Source: Alphaproteobacteria bacterium
Lineage (GTDB): Bacteria; Myxococcota_A; UBA796; GCA-2862545
Assembly (NCBI GenBank): GCA_020632885.1
Contig: JACKEQ010000031.1
Coordinates: 3,133-67,132 of the forward strand
Direction: 5' to 3'
Length of the DNA stretch: 64,000 nt
Shown: positions 41,966-50,566 of the stretch, piece after piece
Position numbering within the stretch: position 1 is the first letter of the stretch
Layout of the letters: each line of letters starts with the position of its first letter
Position numbers and translations under genes: made by a program
Notes under the pieces: generated by a model
What the model was told of the DNA's origin: nothing
The model's database searches: none
The model's input: the letters and a program-made list of their open reading frames with translations, nothing else

Positions 41966-43102
41966 TTACTTGCCGTCGCCACCACCCGCAACGGCGTGGA
42001 GCGGCACGGGTGGCGGAGCGCCCACCTGGCCCCTCCAGCGCAGCCAGGCGTCCACGAGCGCCAGGGCCAGCATGGCCTCCACGATGGGCACGGCCCGCGG
42101 GAGCACACACGGATCGTGGCGACCGCGGGGACGCACGGTGACGGGCTGGCCGTGGTGATCCACGGTGTCCTGCTCGTGGAACACGGTGGCCACGGGCTTG
42201 AAGGCCACGGCGACCTCGATGGGCATGCCGTTGCTGATCCCGCCCTGGATGCCGCCAGAGCGGTTGGTGGCCGAGGCGATCCCCCCGTTCGGCCCGGGCA
42301 CGAAGGGGTCGTTGTGGGCCCGACCCGTGAGGAGCGTGCCCGCGAACCCGCTGCCGATCTCCACGCCCTTCGCGGCGGGGATCGAGAGCATCGCGGCCCC
42401 GATCGTGGCCTCCAGCTTGTCGAACACGGGCTCCCCGAGGCCCGCGGGAACACCCCGCGCCACGGCGCGCACCACGCCCCCGACGGTGTCGCCGGCCGCG
42501 CGCACCTCGCGGATCCTGGCCTCCATGGCGGCGGACGCCTCGGGATCCGGACAGCGCACGGGGCTCCCTTCGACAGCGGAGGCAGCGACGGTCGTGGGAT
42601 CCACGCTGGCAGCCAGCTCCTGCACGCGGTCGACCCACGCGACGACCTCGACGGGACCAAGGCTCTCGAGCACCTGGAGGGCGACAGCCCCCGCGGCGAC
42701 GCGGGCTGCGGTCTCCCGGGCGCTCGCCCGTCCGCCCCCGGCCCAGGCGCGGTGACCGTACTTCGCGTCGTAGGTGAAGTCCGCGTGGGACGGCCGGTAG
42801 CGGTCGCGGAACGGCGCGTACGCGGACGGATCGGCGTCCTCGTTGCGCAGGACCAGCGCGATGGGCGTGCCGAGCGTGCGGCCCTCTGCGAGCCCGGAGA
42901 GCACCTCGACCCGGTCGGCCTCGCGACGCGCGCTGACGAGCTTCCCGGTCCCCGGACGGCGGCGGTCCAGCGCCGCCTGGATGCGCTCCAGATCGAGCGC
43001 CAGGCCCGGCGGACAGCCATCGATCACGGCCCCGAGGCCGCCACCGTGGCTCTCCCCGAAGGTCGTCACGCGAAACGCCTGCCCCCACGTGTTGCCCGCC
43101 AC
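41966..43102 (-). CDS. aroC: Chorismate synthase
   Basis: A 378-aa enzyme that converts EPSP to chorismate using reduced FMN. It begins MAGNTWGQAFRVTTFGESHG, the family signature, then VIDGCPPGL, RRRPG, GTPIALVLRNED, HADFTYDAKYGHRAWAGGGRASARET and the C-terminal RHDPCVLPRAVPIVEAM. The initiator is GTG with a strong GGAGGAGG. No other aro genes are nearby. It is divergent from psd. Confidence 0.97.
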   Translation of the reverse strand: MAGNTWGQAFRVTTFGESHGGGLGAVIDGCPPGLALDLERIQAALDRRRPGTGKLVSARREADRVEVLSGLAEGRTLGTPIALVLRNEDADPSAYAPFRDRYRPSHADFTYDAKYGHRAWAGGGRASARETAARVAAGAVALQVLESLGPVEVVAWVDRVQELAASVDPTTVAASAVEGSPVRCPDPEASAAMEARIREVRAAGDTVGGVVRAVARGVPAGLGEPVFDKLEATIGAAMLSIPAAKGVEIGSGFAGTLLTGRAHNDPFVPGPNGGIASATNRSGGIQGGISNGMPIEVAVAFKPVATVFHEQDTVDHHGQPVTVRPRGRHDPCVLPRAVPIVEAMLALALVDAWLRWRGQVGAPPPVPLHAVAGGGDGK

Positions 43103-43136
43103 GGTGCCTCCTCCGGTCGGATGTTAATCGGGCCGG

Positions 43137-43961
43137 ATGAAGGACGCGCTCATCGTCTCCGCCCTGTCGCTCCTCCCCCGGAACACGCTCGCGAAGGGCA
43201 TGGGGTCGATGGCGAGGGCCTCCGCCTCCCGGGTGCTCACCCGCGCCTTCGTGCGCGCGTACGGGGTGGATCTCTCCGAGGCCACGGGGAGCATCGACGA
43301 CTACCCGACCCTCGAGGCCCTGTTCACCCGCGAGCTCGTCCCCGGCGCGAGGCCGGTGTGCGGCGACCCCGATGCGCTCGTGTCGCCGGTGGACGGTCGC
43401 GTGGCCGCCATCGGGCGCACCGACGGCGGGGGGATCGAGGTCGCACCGGGCCGGACCCTCGACCTCGCCGCCCTGCTCGGCCGCGAGCCCTCCGGGGAGC
43501 ACGACGTGGCCGTGCTCTACCTCTCGCCCACGGACTACCACCGGGTGCACGTGCCGCGGGAGGGCACGGTGGTGGACTGGGACTACGTGCCCGGCACGCT
43601 CTGGCCGGTGTTCCCGGCCGCCGTGCGGCGGGTGGACGGGCTCTTCGCGAAGAACGAGCGCTTCCGCGTCGGGCTCGCGACCGACCTCGGCACCCGCCTG
43701 GAGGTCGTGCTGGTCGGTGCGTTCGGCGTGGGTCGGATCGAGGTGTGCGCCACCGACGTGCTCTCCAACGCCGGTGCGGGTCCCGCCGCAGGCACCCCGA
43801 CGCCGCCCCTGCCGGTCGCTCGGGGAGGGTGGCTCGGTACCTTCCACCTCGGGTCCACCGTCGTGCTGGCGGGGCCGCCCGGCTCCATCGACTGGGAGGT
43901 CGGCGTGGGTGAGCACGTGCGGATGGGCGAGAGGATCGCCTCCGTGGCGCCATCGCCCTGA
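43137..43961 (+). CDS. psd: Phosphatidylserine decarboxylase proenzyme
   Basis: A 274-aa pyruvoyl-dependent enzyme that makes phosphatidylethanolamine at the inner membrane. The self-cleavage motif FHLGSTVVL places the pyruvoyl-forming serine at Ser240 (LGST). The upstream VSPVDGRVAAIG (Asp86 region) and YLSPTDYHRVHVPREG (His-containing) are the charge-relay blocks. The length is typical. No Shine-Dalgarno; TTAATC ends 7 nt before the ATG. pssA is not in the window. Confidence 0.95.
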   Translation: MKDALIVSALSLLPRNTLAKGMGSMARASASRVLTRAFVRAYGVDLSEATGSIDDYPTLEALFTRELVPGARPVCGDPDALVSPVDGRVAAIGRTDGGGIEVAPGRTLDLAALLGREPSGEHDVAVLYLSPTDYHRVHVPREGTVVDWDYVPGTLWPVFPAAVRRVDGLFAKNERFRVGLATDLGTRLEVVLVGAFGVGRIEVCATDVLSNAGAGPAAGTPTPPLPVARGGWLGTFHLGSTVVLAGPPGSIDWEVGVGEHVRMGERIASVAPSP

Positions 43962-43998
43962 AACCCGATCGAGACTGGGCTCGTGGTAGAACCGGCCC

Positions 43999-44985
43999 AT
44001 GGTCAGCGAGCCCGAAGCCTCCGGACAGCGCGGCGCCCTGCCCGCGATCCTCGCGAGCCTGGGATCGGCGGTCGAGGCCCTCGACCCCAATACCGGCGAC
44101 GGCGGTCGCGAGCAGGCGCGCGCCTCCCTCGCCCACGCCCTGGCCGGCGTGCTCGCCGCGGAGCGGAAGCGCGGAGGCTCCCGGGAGGCGCTGCCCGAGG
44201 CGCGCAAGCTCCTCCAGGCGCTCCTCAAGCTCGTCGAAGATCGCACCGACGTCGAGCACCTCAAGCGGGCCCGCGATCAGACGCGCCGGCGCCATGCCCA
44301 GCTCCAGCAGGCCACCGCCGGCGAGCTCCCGCTCGAGCTGGACCTCTGGACCTCCGGGCATCCGGACCGCCAGGTGGACTGGTGGTCCATCGCTCCGCTC
44401 TCGGCGGACGCCATGCTCGGCGTGCTCGGCACGGTGATCGGCGACGAGGCGGACGTGGCGGTGGTGGGTGGCGCCCTGCGGGCCGCCCTCTCGGTGGCCT
44501 GCAAGGGCATGGGCCGCGGGCTCGGGCCCGAGCGCGCCCACCTCGTGCTCCACGCCACCCTCGTCGACCTGTTCGGCGCGGGGCTCACCGTGCCGGCCCT
44601 CGCGTTCAAGCTGGACACCACGGAGCGCGAGCTGAGCCTGGCCTGCGCGGGCCACAGATCGCTCTGGCACGTGCGGGACGGTGTCTTCCAGACGCTCCGG
44701 GTGCATCCGGGCACGCCGCTCGGCGTGGAGCCCGTGAAGCGCCCGCGGGCCCTCGAGCTCCAGCTCCGTCCGGGCGACGTGCTCGTGGGCCTCTCCGCCG
44801 GGACGTTCGAGATCGAGGGGCCGGACGGGAGCACGCCCAGGGAGGCCGACCTGCGGGTCGCGCTGCTGCAGGGGCTCGCCGCCGATCGCTCGCCCGCGAC
44901 CGTGCTCCGGGAGGCCCTGGTCCGGCACGCCGGGAGCGACGCGTGGGTCCCCCAGGCCACGGTGTTCTCCGTTCGACTGCGGTGA
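43999..44985 (+). CDS. Degenerate PP2C/SpoIIE-like pseudophosphatase
   Basis: A 328-aa protein aligning over its length with the PP2C at 49403: a helical N-terminal part, then RQVDWWSIAPL against ASGDWWTLAPL, and LACAGHRSLW against IANAGHRSPW. The metal-binding aspartates are lost: GTVIGDEA replaces GDVTGHG, LSAGTFEI replaces YTDGIPEA, and VPQATVFSV replaces LDDDVTLVV. Catalysis is therefore unlikely, and it probably binds a STAS protein or regulates the active phosphatase. No Shine-Dalgarno; TAGAAC ends 6 nt before the ATG. It is first in the signalling cluster. Confidence 0.75.
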   Translation: MVSEPEASGQRGALPAILASLGSAVEALDPNTGDGGREQARASLAHALAGVLAAERKRGGSREALPEARKLLQALLKLVEDRTDVEHLKRARDQTRRRHAQLQQATAGELPLELDLWTSGHPDRQVDWWSIAPLSADAMLGVLGTVIGDEADVAVVGGALRAALSVACKGMGRGLGPERAHLVLHATLVDLFGAGLTVPALAFKLDTTERELSLACAGHRSLWHVRDGVFQTLRVHPGTPLGVEPVKRPRALELQLRPGDVLVGLSAGTFEIEGPDGSTPREADLRVALLQGLAADRSPATVLREALVRHAGSDAWVPQATVFSVRLR

Positions 44986-45037
44986 CGTCCGGGCCTTGTT
45001 AACCAGGGGCGATCGACCCCCCTCGCTGGATACCTTC

Positions 45038-47170
45038 ATGCCCACCGACCCCAACGATCCCCAGAACCCCGCGGACGAGGATGTCGGCTTCGGCGCGTTC
45101 GGTGGCTCGGACGGCACCGGATTCGACTACGCCGCCTTCGAGGAGAGTCTCCAGACCCAGGAGGAGGACGAGCAGTTCACCGATCCGGGCATGGTGGAGG
45201 AGCAGGTCCAGAGCCGGGCGACGATCGATCTGCGGCGGATCCCCCAGGACAACGCCACGTACGAGACCCGCGAGCTCGGTCGGTTCCTGATCGTGACGAT
45301 CCGCGGGCGCGTGAACGAGTCCTTCCCGGGCGAGGCGATCGGCGAGAAGCTCCGCGGGTCCGTGGTGTTCGATCTCACCGAGGTCGACCGCATCACGTCG
45401 TTCGGCGTGCGCGCCTGGCTGCAGATGCTCGACGTCGCCAAGATGAAGGAGGCCTACTTCGTCCGCGCGAGCCCGGCGGTGGTCAACCAGGTCACCATGA
45501 TGCGCAACTTCTGCGGTCCCGCGCGGATCCACAGCCTCGTGGCGCCCTACTCCTGCCAGAGCTGCGGCAACGAGTTCGGGGTCACCTACGACGCGGTGGG
45601 AGACCGCACCGCGCTCCGCGCCCGCAACCCCCTGGTGGTGGAGTGCCCCCAGTGCCGCACGGGCGCCGAGCTCGACGAGGATCCCTGGGTCTTCTTCGGC
45701 ATCGACGAGCAGCTCCTCGAGGAGGTGCCCGACGACCTGCAGAAGGTGCTCGACAACCTCGGTGATCGCCCGCAGCACGCGCCCATCGAGAAGGCGATCG
45801 TCGACGACACGACGCGCATCCGGTTCAACGGCGCCGTAGACGGCAACACGCGCTTCCAGCGCGCCTTCAGCGGCCTCGAGGGGCCCATCGTGGTCGACCT
45901 GCGCACCGCGACCTCGGTGGACACCGCCGCCGTCGACGGTCTGTACGATCACCTCACCCGCCTCGACCGCTCGATCACCCGGGTCACCCTCGAGGGCTGC
46001 CCGGTGGCCCTCCTGAAGCGGGTCCTCGACGCACCCGTCGATCGCCTCGTCGTGCGCTCCGTGCTCACCAACGCGGTGTCCGACAGCCGGGACCTCTCCC
46101 GGCCCGTCGTGGTCGACCTCGAGCGCCACGGGAGTACCCTGAAGCGCGGGTCGGTTCCGGATCTCGACATCCCCTGGCGCGACGAGGCCTTCCGGCTCGA
46201 GGGCATGGAGGTGCTCCAGGCGGCGGCCAGCTCGCTCCAGCCGTCCTCCACGCCCGCTCCCAGCCACCGGCCCGGCACGCCCGCCCCCGCGCCCACCAAC
46301 GTCCCGCTCGCGGCCGGTGGTGCCGGGGTCTCCCTCGCGCTCCTCGGCGGCGTCGGGGTCCTGCTCGTGCTCGTCGTGCTGCTCGTGGTGTTCGTGATGA
46401 TGCCCGGCGGGGACACCCCCCCCGCACCCACGCCCGCCCCGGGGCCCACGCCGATCGCGGCCCCCGCCGCCAACCCCCAGGGTGAGTGGTCCTCCGGAGG
46501 GCTGCTGCCCCCGGCGTGGTCCGAGCGGGCGATGGTCGAGGACGGCGCCGATCTCCTGATCTCCGGCATCGGCAGCGGGCCCTCCCAGACCGAAGCGCTG
46601 GAGGCGGCCCGCCGCTCGGCCCTCGAGCGTCTCCTGGCTCCCGCCTCCACCGAGGTCACCACGCACCCCCTCGACGTCCTGCCCGCGAGCGGACCCCAGC
46701 GCGAGGCCGCCCTCGCCCGCTGGGTGACCAGCACCACGAGCCTGCCGCTCCAGCGCAGCCAGGACGCCTCCCGCACCACGGTCGAGGGTCGGGCCGAGGT
46801 CGCGGTGCAGTACAGGATGCCGAAGAAGGACCTCGACGCGTTCCTGGCTCCCTTCAAGCGCACCGCCACGTTCCGCGGCCTCACCTTCGCCCCCCGTCCG
46901 CCCTGGGCCGAACCCGGGCTCCGCATCACCGAGCGCGCCACGTACCTGCGGGTGGGCGAGCCGGGCGACGTGCTGGTCTCCGTGGCCGGCAAGCCGGTGA
47001 GCACGGCAGGGCAGCTCGAGTCCATCGGGCGCCAGGCCTTCGAGGCCCTGGAGCCCGGCGCCACCATGAACCTCGTGGTCCTCCGCGACGGTGAGAGCGT
47101 GACGCTCCCCTTCACCAAGCAGCGCCCCGTCGCTGCGCCCGTGCCACAGCTCCAGTTGCCGCCTCAATGA
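45038..47170 (+). CDS. Membrane protein with STAS-like domains, zinc ribbon and PDZ domain
   Basis: A 710-aa protein. A disordered N-terminus (1-60) is followed by a STAS-like domain (about 78-165) with VVFDLTEVDRITSFGVRAW. Then comes a zinc ribbon with CQSC (173-176) and CPQC (203-206), and a second STAS-like stretch (about 255-340, VVDLRTATSVDTAAVDGL). A Pro-rich linker precedes a strong transmembrane helix (about 430-455), and the outside part contains a conserved domain and a C-terminal PDZ-like module (DVLVSVAGKPVSTAGQLE). The STAS part is cytosolic. The start is ATG at 45038; a TTG at 44996 is possible but lacks support. It overlaps the kinase gene by ATGA. Confidence 0.8.
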   Translation: MPTDPNDPQNPADEDVGFGAFGGSDGTGFDYAAFEESLQTQEEDEQFTDPGMVEEQVQSRATIDLRRIPQDNATYETRELGRFLIVTIRGRVNESFPGEAIGEKLRGSVVFDLTEVDRITSFGVRAWLQMLDVAKMKEAYFVRASPAVVNQVTMMRNFCGPARIHSLVAPYSCQSCGNEFGVTYDAVGDRTALRARNPLVVECPQCRTGAELDEDPWVFFGIDEQLLEEVPDDLQKVLDNLGDRPQHAPIEKAIVDDTTRIRFNGAVDGNTRFQRAFSGLEGPIVVDLRTATSVDTAAVDGLYDHLTRLDRSITRVTLEGCPVALLKRVLDAPVDRLVVRSVLTNAVSDSRDLSRPVVVDLERHGSTLKRGSVPDLDIPWRDEAFRLEGMEVLQAAASSLQPSSTPAPSHRPGTPAPAPTNVPLAAGGAGVSLALLGGVGVLLVLVVLLVVFVMMPGGDTPPAPTPAPGPTPIAAPAANPQGEWSSGGLLPPAWSERAMVEDGADLLISGIGSGPSQTEALEAARRSALERLLAPASTEVTTHPLDVLPASGPQREAALARWVTSTTSLPLQRSQDASRTTVEGRAEVAVQYRMPKKDLDAFLAPFKRTATFRGLTFAPRPPWAEPGLRITERATYLRVGEPGDVLVSVAGKPVSTAGQLESIGRQAFEALEPGATMNLVVLRDGESVTLPFTKQRPVAAPVPQLQLPPQ

Positions 47171-49347
47171 GCAATCTCGGCGAGCCCATAGGGGTCGCCT
47201 CCGTCTCCCGCTACCGCTTCGTCCAGCGCCTGGCGAGTGGGGGGATGGCGGAGATCTACGCTGCAGACACGAGCGGCGTGGCGGGCGTGAGCCGCCGCGT
47301 GGCCGTGAAGCGCGTGCTGCGGGATCACCTCGACGACGACGCCATCCTGAACATGTTCGCCCGGGAGGCCCGCCTCTCGGTGCGCTTCCAGCACCCCAAC
47401 ATCGTCCAGACCTACGACGTGCTGGAGGTGGGCGGTGAGCTCTACATCACGATGGAGCTGCTCGAGGGCATCAGCCTCATCGACCTGCTCCGGGTGTTGG
47501 ACGGTCCCGAGCCCGCCCTGACGGTCGCCCAGAGCACCTACGTCGTGGACCGCGTGCTGGCCGGGCTCCACTACGCCCACGAGCTGCTCGGGCCCGACGG
47601 CGAGCCGCTTGGCATCGTGCATCGCGACGTGTCGCCGCACAACGTCTTCCTGACCCTCGACGGGAACATCAAGCTCCTGGACTTCGGGGTCGCCAAGGTG
47701 TCCTCGCGCACCGAGGGTGACACCGAGAGCGGTGTGGTGAAGGGCAAGGTGCTCTACATGGCACCCGAGCACTGCCAGGGGGGCACGGTCGACCGGCGCG
47801 CCGACGTGTTCTCCGCGGGCGTCCTGCTCTACACGCTCCTCACCAACCGGCATCCGTTCAAGGGCAAGAACCCCTACGACACCATGCGGGCCGTGATCCA
47901 CGACCCCGCTCGCCCACCCTGCGAGGTCCGCCCCGACCTGCCGGAAGGCCTGGAGAGCATCGTGCTCCGCGCGCTCGAGAAGGCACCCGACACGCGCTTC
48001 CAGACGGCCCGCGAGATGCAGGAGGCCCTCGCCGACCAGATCCGCGCCCACGGCCTCTACACCACCGACGCCGAGTTCGGCCGGTTCGTCCAGGGCGAGA
48101 TGCCCACGATCGACCGCTCGGACGACCCCGATGGCCTCCCGCCCGACCTCGTCCTGGGTGCGGTCCCGGAGGTGCACACGGGGCGCCACCCCGCGGCGGA
48201 CGCCTCGCTCGCCGAGACTCCACACGCCATCGTGGAGCGGGTGTTCGGCGTCACGCTGCTCCAGCTGCGCGGCCGGCTGGACGAGCGCTTCGATCCCGCG
48301 CCGCTCACGCCGCACCTCAAGGGCCGCCTGCTCGTCGACACCTCCGGGGTCGAGAACATCACGTCCTACGGCATCCGCGGGCTGCTCTCGTTGTTCGAGC
48401 ACGCCCAGACCACGTCCATCACGCACGTCCGCTGCTCGGTGCCCTTCATCCAGCAGGTCGGCATGGTGCGCATGCTGCTCGGCGGCGGGAGCATCGTGTC
48501 GTTCGAGCTGCCCTACGTCGATCCCGTGAACGGCAACGCCTTCACGGTGACCCTCGACGGCAAGGTGGGTGAGCGCGCCCTCCGCGAGCGGAAGCCACCC
48601 CCGTGGACCTGCCCGGGCTACCCGGATCGCGACGCCCGGTTCGACGAGCACGCCGAGTCCTACCTGTCCTTCGCGGACGCGTTCACGGCGGACCCCGACC
48701 CCGATCTGCGGGCCGTGATCGAGGGTCTGGCGGCCGAGCACCGCAGACGCGAGGTGGAGAAGGGCGTGGATGCGGACGGCACGCACATCTGGATCCGGCG
48801 GCCCCTCCAGGCGTCCTTCCGGTGGCGGAACCTGCTCGGTGGCCTCGAGGGTCGCGTGCACCTCGACCTCGAAGACACCCCGTCGTGGACCGAAGAGGGC
48901 GTGGCCGCCCTGGTGAGGGCGATCCGCAAGGAGGCGGAGGCCATCGAGTCCCTCTGCGTCACCCATGCTCCCCGCCCGCTCATCTCGGGCCTGCTCGACG
49001 CCGGTCTGGGCGAGCGCATGCTCGGCTCCACCGGCCGTGTGCACGCGGTGTGCTCCTCGTGCGGCGTGCCGCGTCGTCTGGCGCTCGGGTTCGAGAAGCT
49101 GGCTGCGCTCCACGAGGGGAGCCCGCTCGACGGTCGCTGCCCGTCGTGTGGTGGTGGGCTCGTGTCCACCGAGGACTTCTCCGAGCTCGGTCTGTCCACC
49201 CCGCCCGTCCCGGCGAACCCGGTGGCCGCGACGGCTCCGCTCCCGGAGTCGGAAGAGGGTCCGCCCGGTGTCGTCTGGGCAGCGCTCGCGGTAGCGGTGG
49301 TGGTGGTGATCGTGGTCGGATGGTGGCTCGCCACCGCTTCACATTGA
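47167..49347 (+). CDS. Hanks-type Ser/Thr kinase fused to a STAS-like/zinc-ribbon region
   Basis: A 726-aa protein. The kinase domain (about 15-285) is complete: glycine loop RLASGGMAEIY, VAVKRV (Lys48), HRDVSPHN (Asp154), LDFGVAKV (Asp172) and MAPEHC. The rest contains a STAS-like unit (about 355-450) with VDTSGVENITSYGIRGLL. A second alpha/beta unit (about 540-620), a zinc ribbon (CSSC... CPSC, about 629-662) and a C-terminal transmembrane helix (about 700-722) follow. It should phosphorylate STAS-domain partners in this cluster, perhaps its own. The ATG lies in the upstream stop. Confidence 0.88.
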   Translation: MSNLGEPIGVASVSRYRFVQRLASGGMAEIYAADTSGVAGVSRRVAVKRVLRDHLDDDAILNMFAREARLSVRFQHPNIVQTYDVLEVGGELYITMELLEGISLIDLLRVLDGPEPALTVAQSTYVVDRVLAGLHYAHELLGPDGEPLGIVHRDVSPHNVFLTLDGNIKLLDFGVAKVSSRTEGDTESGVVKGKVLYMAPEHCQGGTVDRRADVFSAGVLLYTLLTNRHPFKGKNPYDTMRAVIHDPARPPCEVRPDLPEGLESIVLRALEKAPDTRFQTAREMQEALADQIRAHGLYTTDAEFGRFVQGEMPTIDRSDDPDGLPPDLVLGAVPEVHTGRHPAADASLAETPHAIVERVFGVTLLQLRGRLDERFDPAPLTPHLKGRLLVDTSGVENITSYGIRGLLSLFEHAQTTSITHVRCSVPFIQQVGMVRMLLGGGSIVSFELPYVDPVNGNAFTVTLDGKVGERALRERKPPPWTCPGYPDRDARFDEHAESYLSFADAFTADPDPDLRAVIEGLAAEHRRREVEKGVDADGTHIWIRRPLQASFRWRNLLGGLEGRVHLDLEDTPSWTEEGVAALVRAIRKEAEAIESLCVTHAPRPLISGLLDAGLGERMLGSTGRVHAVCSSCGVPRRLALGFEKLAALHEGSPLDGRCPSCGGGLVSTEDFSELGLSTPPVPANPVAATAPLPESEEGPPGVVWAALAVAVVVVIVVGWWLATASH

Positions 49348-49402
49348 GACGAGCCGGGATGTCCCGACCGCGCGGAGCGGGACACGAAGGCGAGGAGCGA
49401 CG

Positions 49403-50566
49403 ATGCACCGGACGAGACCCTCCACGACACCCCTGACCCGCCTCGCGGAAGGCCAGACCACCCCCGCCGACGCGCTCGAGCGGCTGAAGGACCTGCTCAG
49501 GGACGGCGAGGACGGGCTGTCAGACGCAGCACTCCTGATGGCCTGTCAGTACGAGGCCCTCGCCGATACCCTCGAGGGCCTCGTGGCCGGCGTGCGGGAG
49601 TTCGAGGGCGTGGCCGCATCCCCGGGCGACGAGCTCGACCGGCACCTGTCCACGGCGAGCAACCGCTTCGCCATCCAGCTCTCGGCGGCCCTGTTCGACA
49701 CCCCGTTCGTGGAGGGCTCCCAGGCGTCCGACACCGCATCCACCTCGGTGCGCGCGCCCGCGGCAAGCTTCGCCGATCTCGGGGAGGCGCTCACCCATCT
49801 CGTGGGGACCTCCATCCGTGCCGCCCACCACGAGAAGGAGCTCGAGCTCGCGGGCGCCGTGCAGCGCATGATCGTGCCGCGCCTCACGGAGCTCCACCCG
49901 GCCGTAGAGGTCGCGTCGTGGTTCCGTCCCGCTGCGCAGGCCTCCGGTGACTGGTGGACCCTCGCCCCGCTCGGCAAGCAGGACGCCATGCTGTGCGTCG
50001 GCGACGTGACGGGCCACGGCGTCCCCGCCGCCCTGGTGACGGCCATCCTGAAGGGTGCCGTGGACATGGGTCGCCTCGGCATGCGCGACGCCCTCAAGCC
50101 GTTCATGCTGATGAACATGCTGAACCACGTGCTGCTCGACAACGTGGACGGCGACTACCTGATGACAGGCGTGATCGCGCGCTACGAGCTCGCGGACCAA
50201 CACCTCCGCATCGCGAACGCAGGTCACCGTTCGCCCTGGCTCTTCCGCGCGAACGGCACCGTCGAGGTCCTCGCGGGCGACCGCAGCCCCCCCATCGGCA
50301 CCCGTCGGGCCCAGCGCTACACCGAGACCACCGTGCCCTTCTCGCGCGGCGACACCCTGGTCGTGTACACGGACGGCATCCCGGAGGCGAACAGCCGCGA
50401 CGGGCGCGAGCTGGGCGACGCCGCCTTCCGCCAGGCCCTCGAGCAGGCCGTCGCGCGGGGACCCGACCCCGCGGTGGCCGCCGTGCGCGAGCTGGTCCTG
50501 GGCCATGTCGAGGACGAGAGCCGCCTGGACGACGACGTCACCCTCGTGGTGATGAGGGCGCGGTGA
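49403..50566 (+). CDS. PP2C/SpoIIE-type phosphatase (RsbU-like)
   Basis: A 387-aa protein. A helical N-terminal region (1-150) includes a predicted signalling helix (HHEKELELAGAVQRMIVPRL), the linker usual before RsbU-type phosphatases. The metal-binding residues are present: SGDWW (Asp183), GDVTGHG (Asp201), YTDGIPEA (Asp324) and RLDDDVTLV (Asp376-378). It should dephosphorylate a phospho-STAS protein. The ATG has GAGGAGCG upstream. It sits next to a STAS-kinase, forming the opposing activities of a partner switch; a lipase follows with GTGA overlap. Confidence 0.92.
   Translation: MHRTRPSTTPLTRLAEGQTTPADALERLKDLLRDGEDGLSDAALLMACQYEALADTLEGLVAGVREFEGVAASPGDELDRHLSTASNRFAIQLSAALFDTPFVEGSQASDTASTSVRAPAASFADLGEALTHLVGTSIRAAHHEKELELAGAVQRMIVPRLTELHPAVEVASWFRPAAQASGDWWTLAPLGKQDAMLCVGDVTGHGVPAALVTAILKGAVDMGRLGMRDALKPFMLMNMLNHVLLDNVDGDYLMTGVIARYELADQHLRIANAGHRSPWLFRANGTVEVLAGDRSPPIGTRRAQRYTETTVPFSRGDTLVVYTDGIPEANSRDGRELGDAAFRQALEQAVARGPDPAVAAVRELVLGHVEDESRLDDDVTLVVMRAR

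Noticed and set aside
44999..47167. Minus-strand frame of 722 codons opposite the STAS/PDZ membrane protein
   Set aside because: Compositional shadow; the plus strand has STAS, zinc-ribbon, transmembrane and PDZ features and an ATGA overlap with the kinase.
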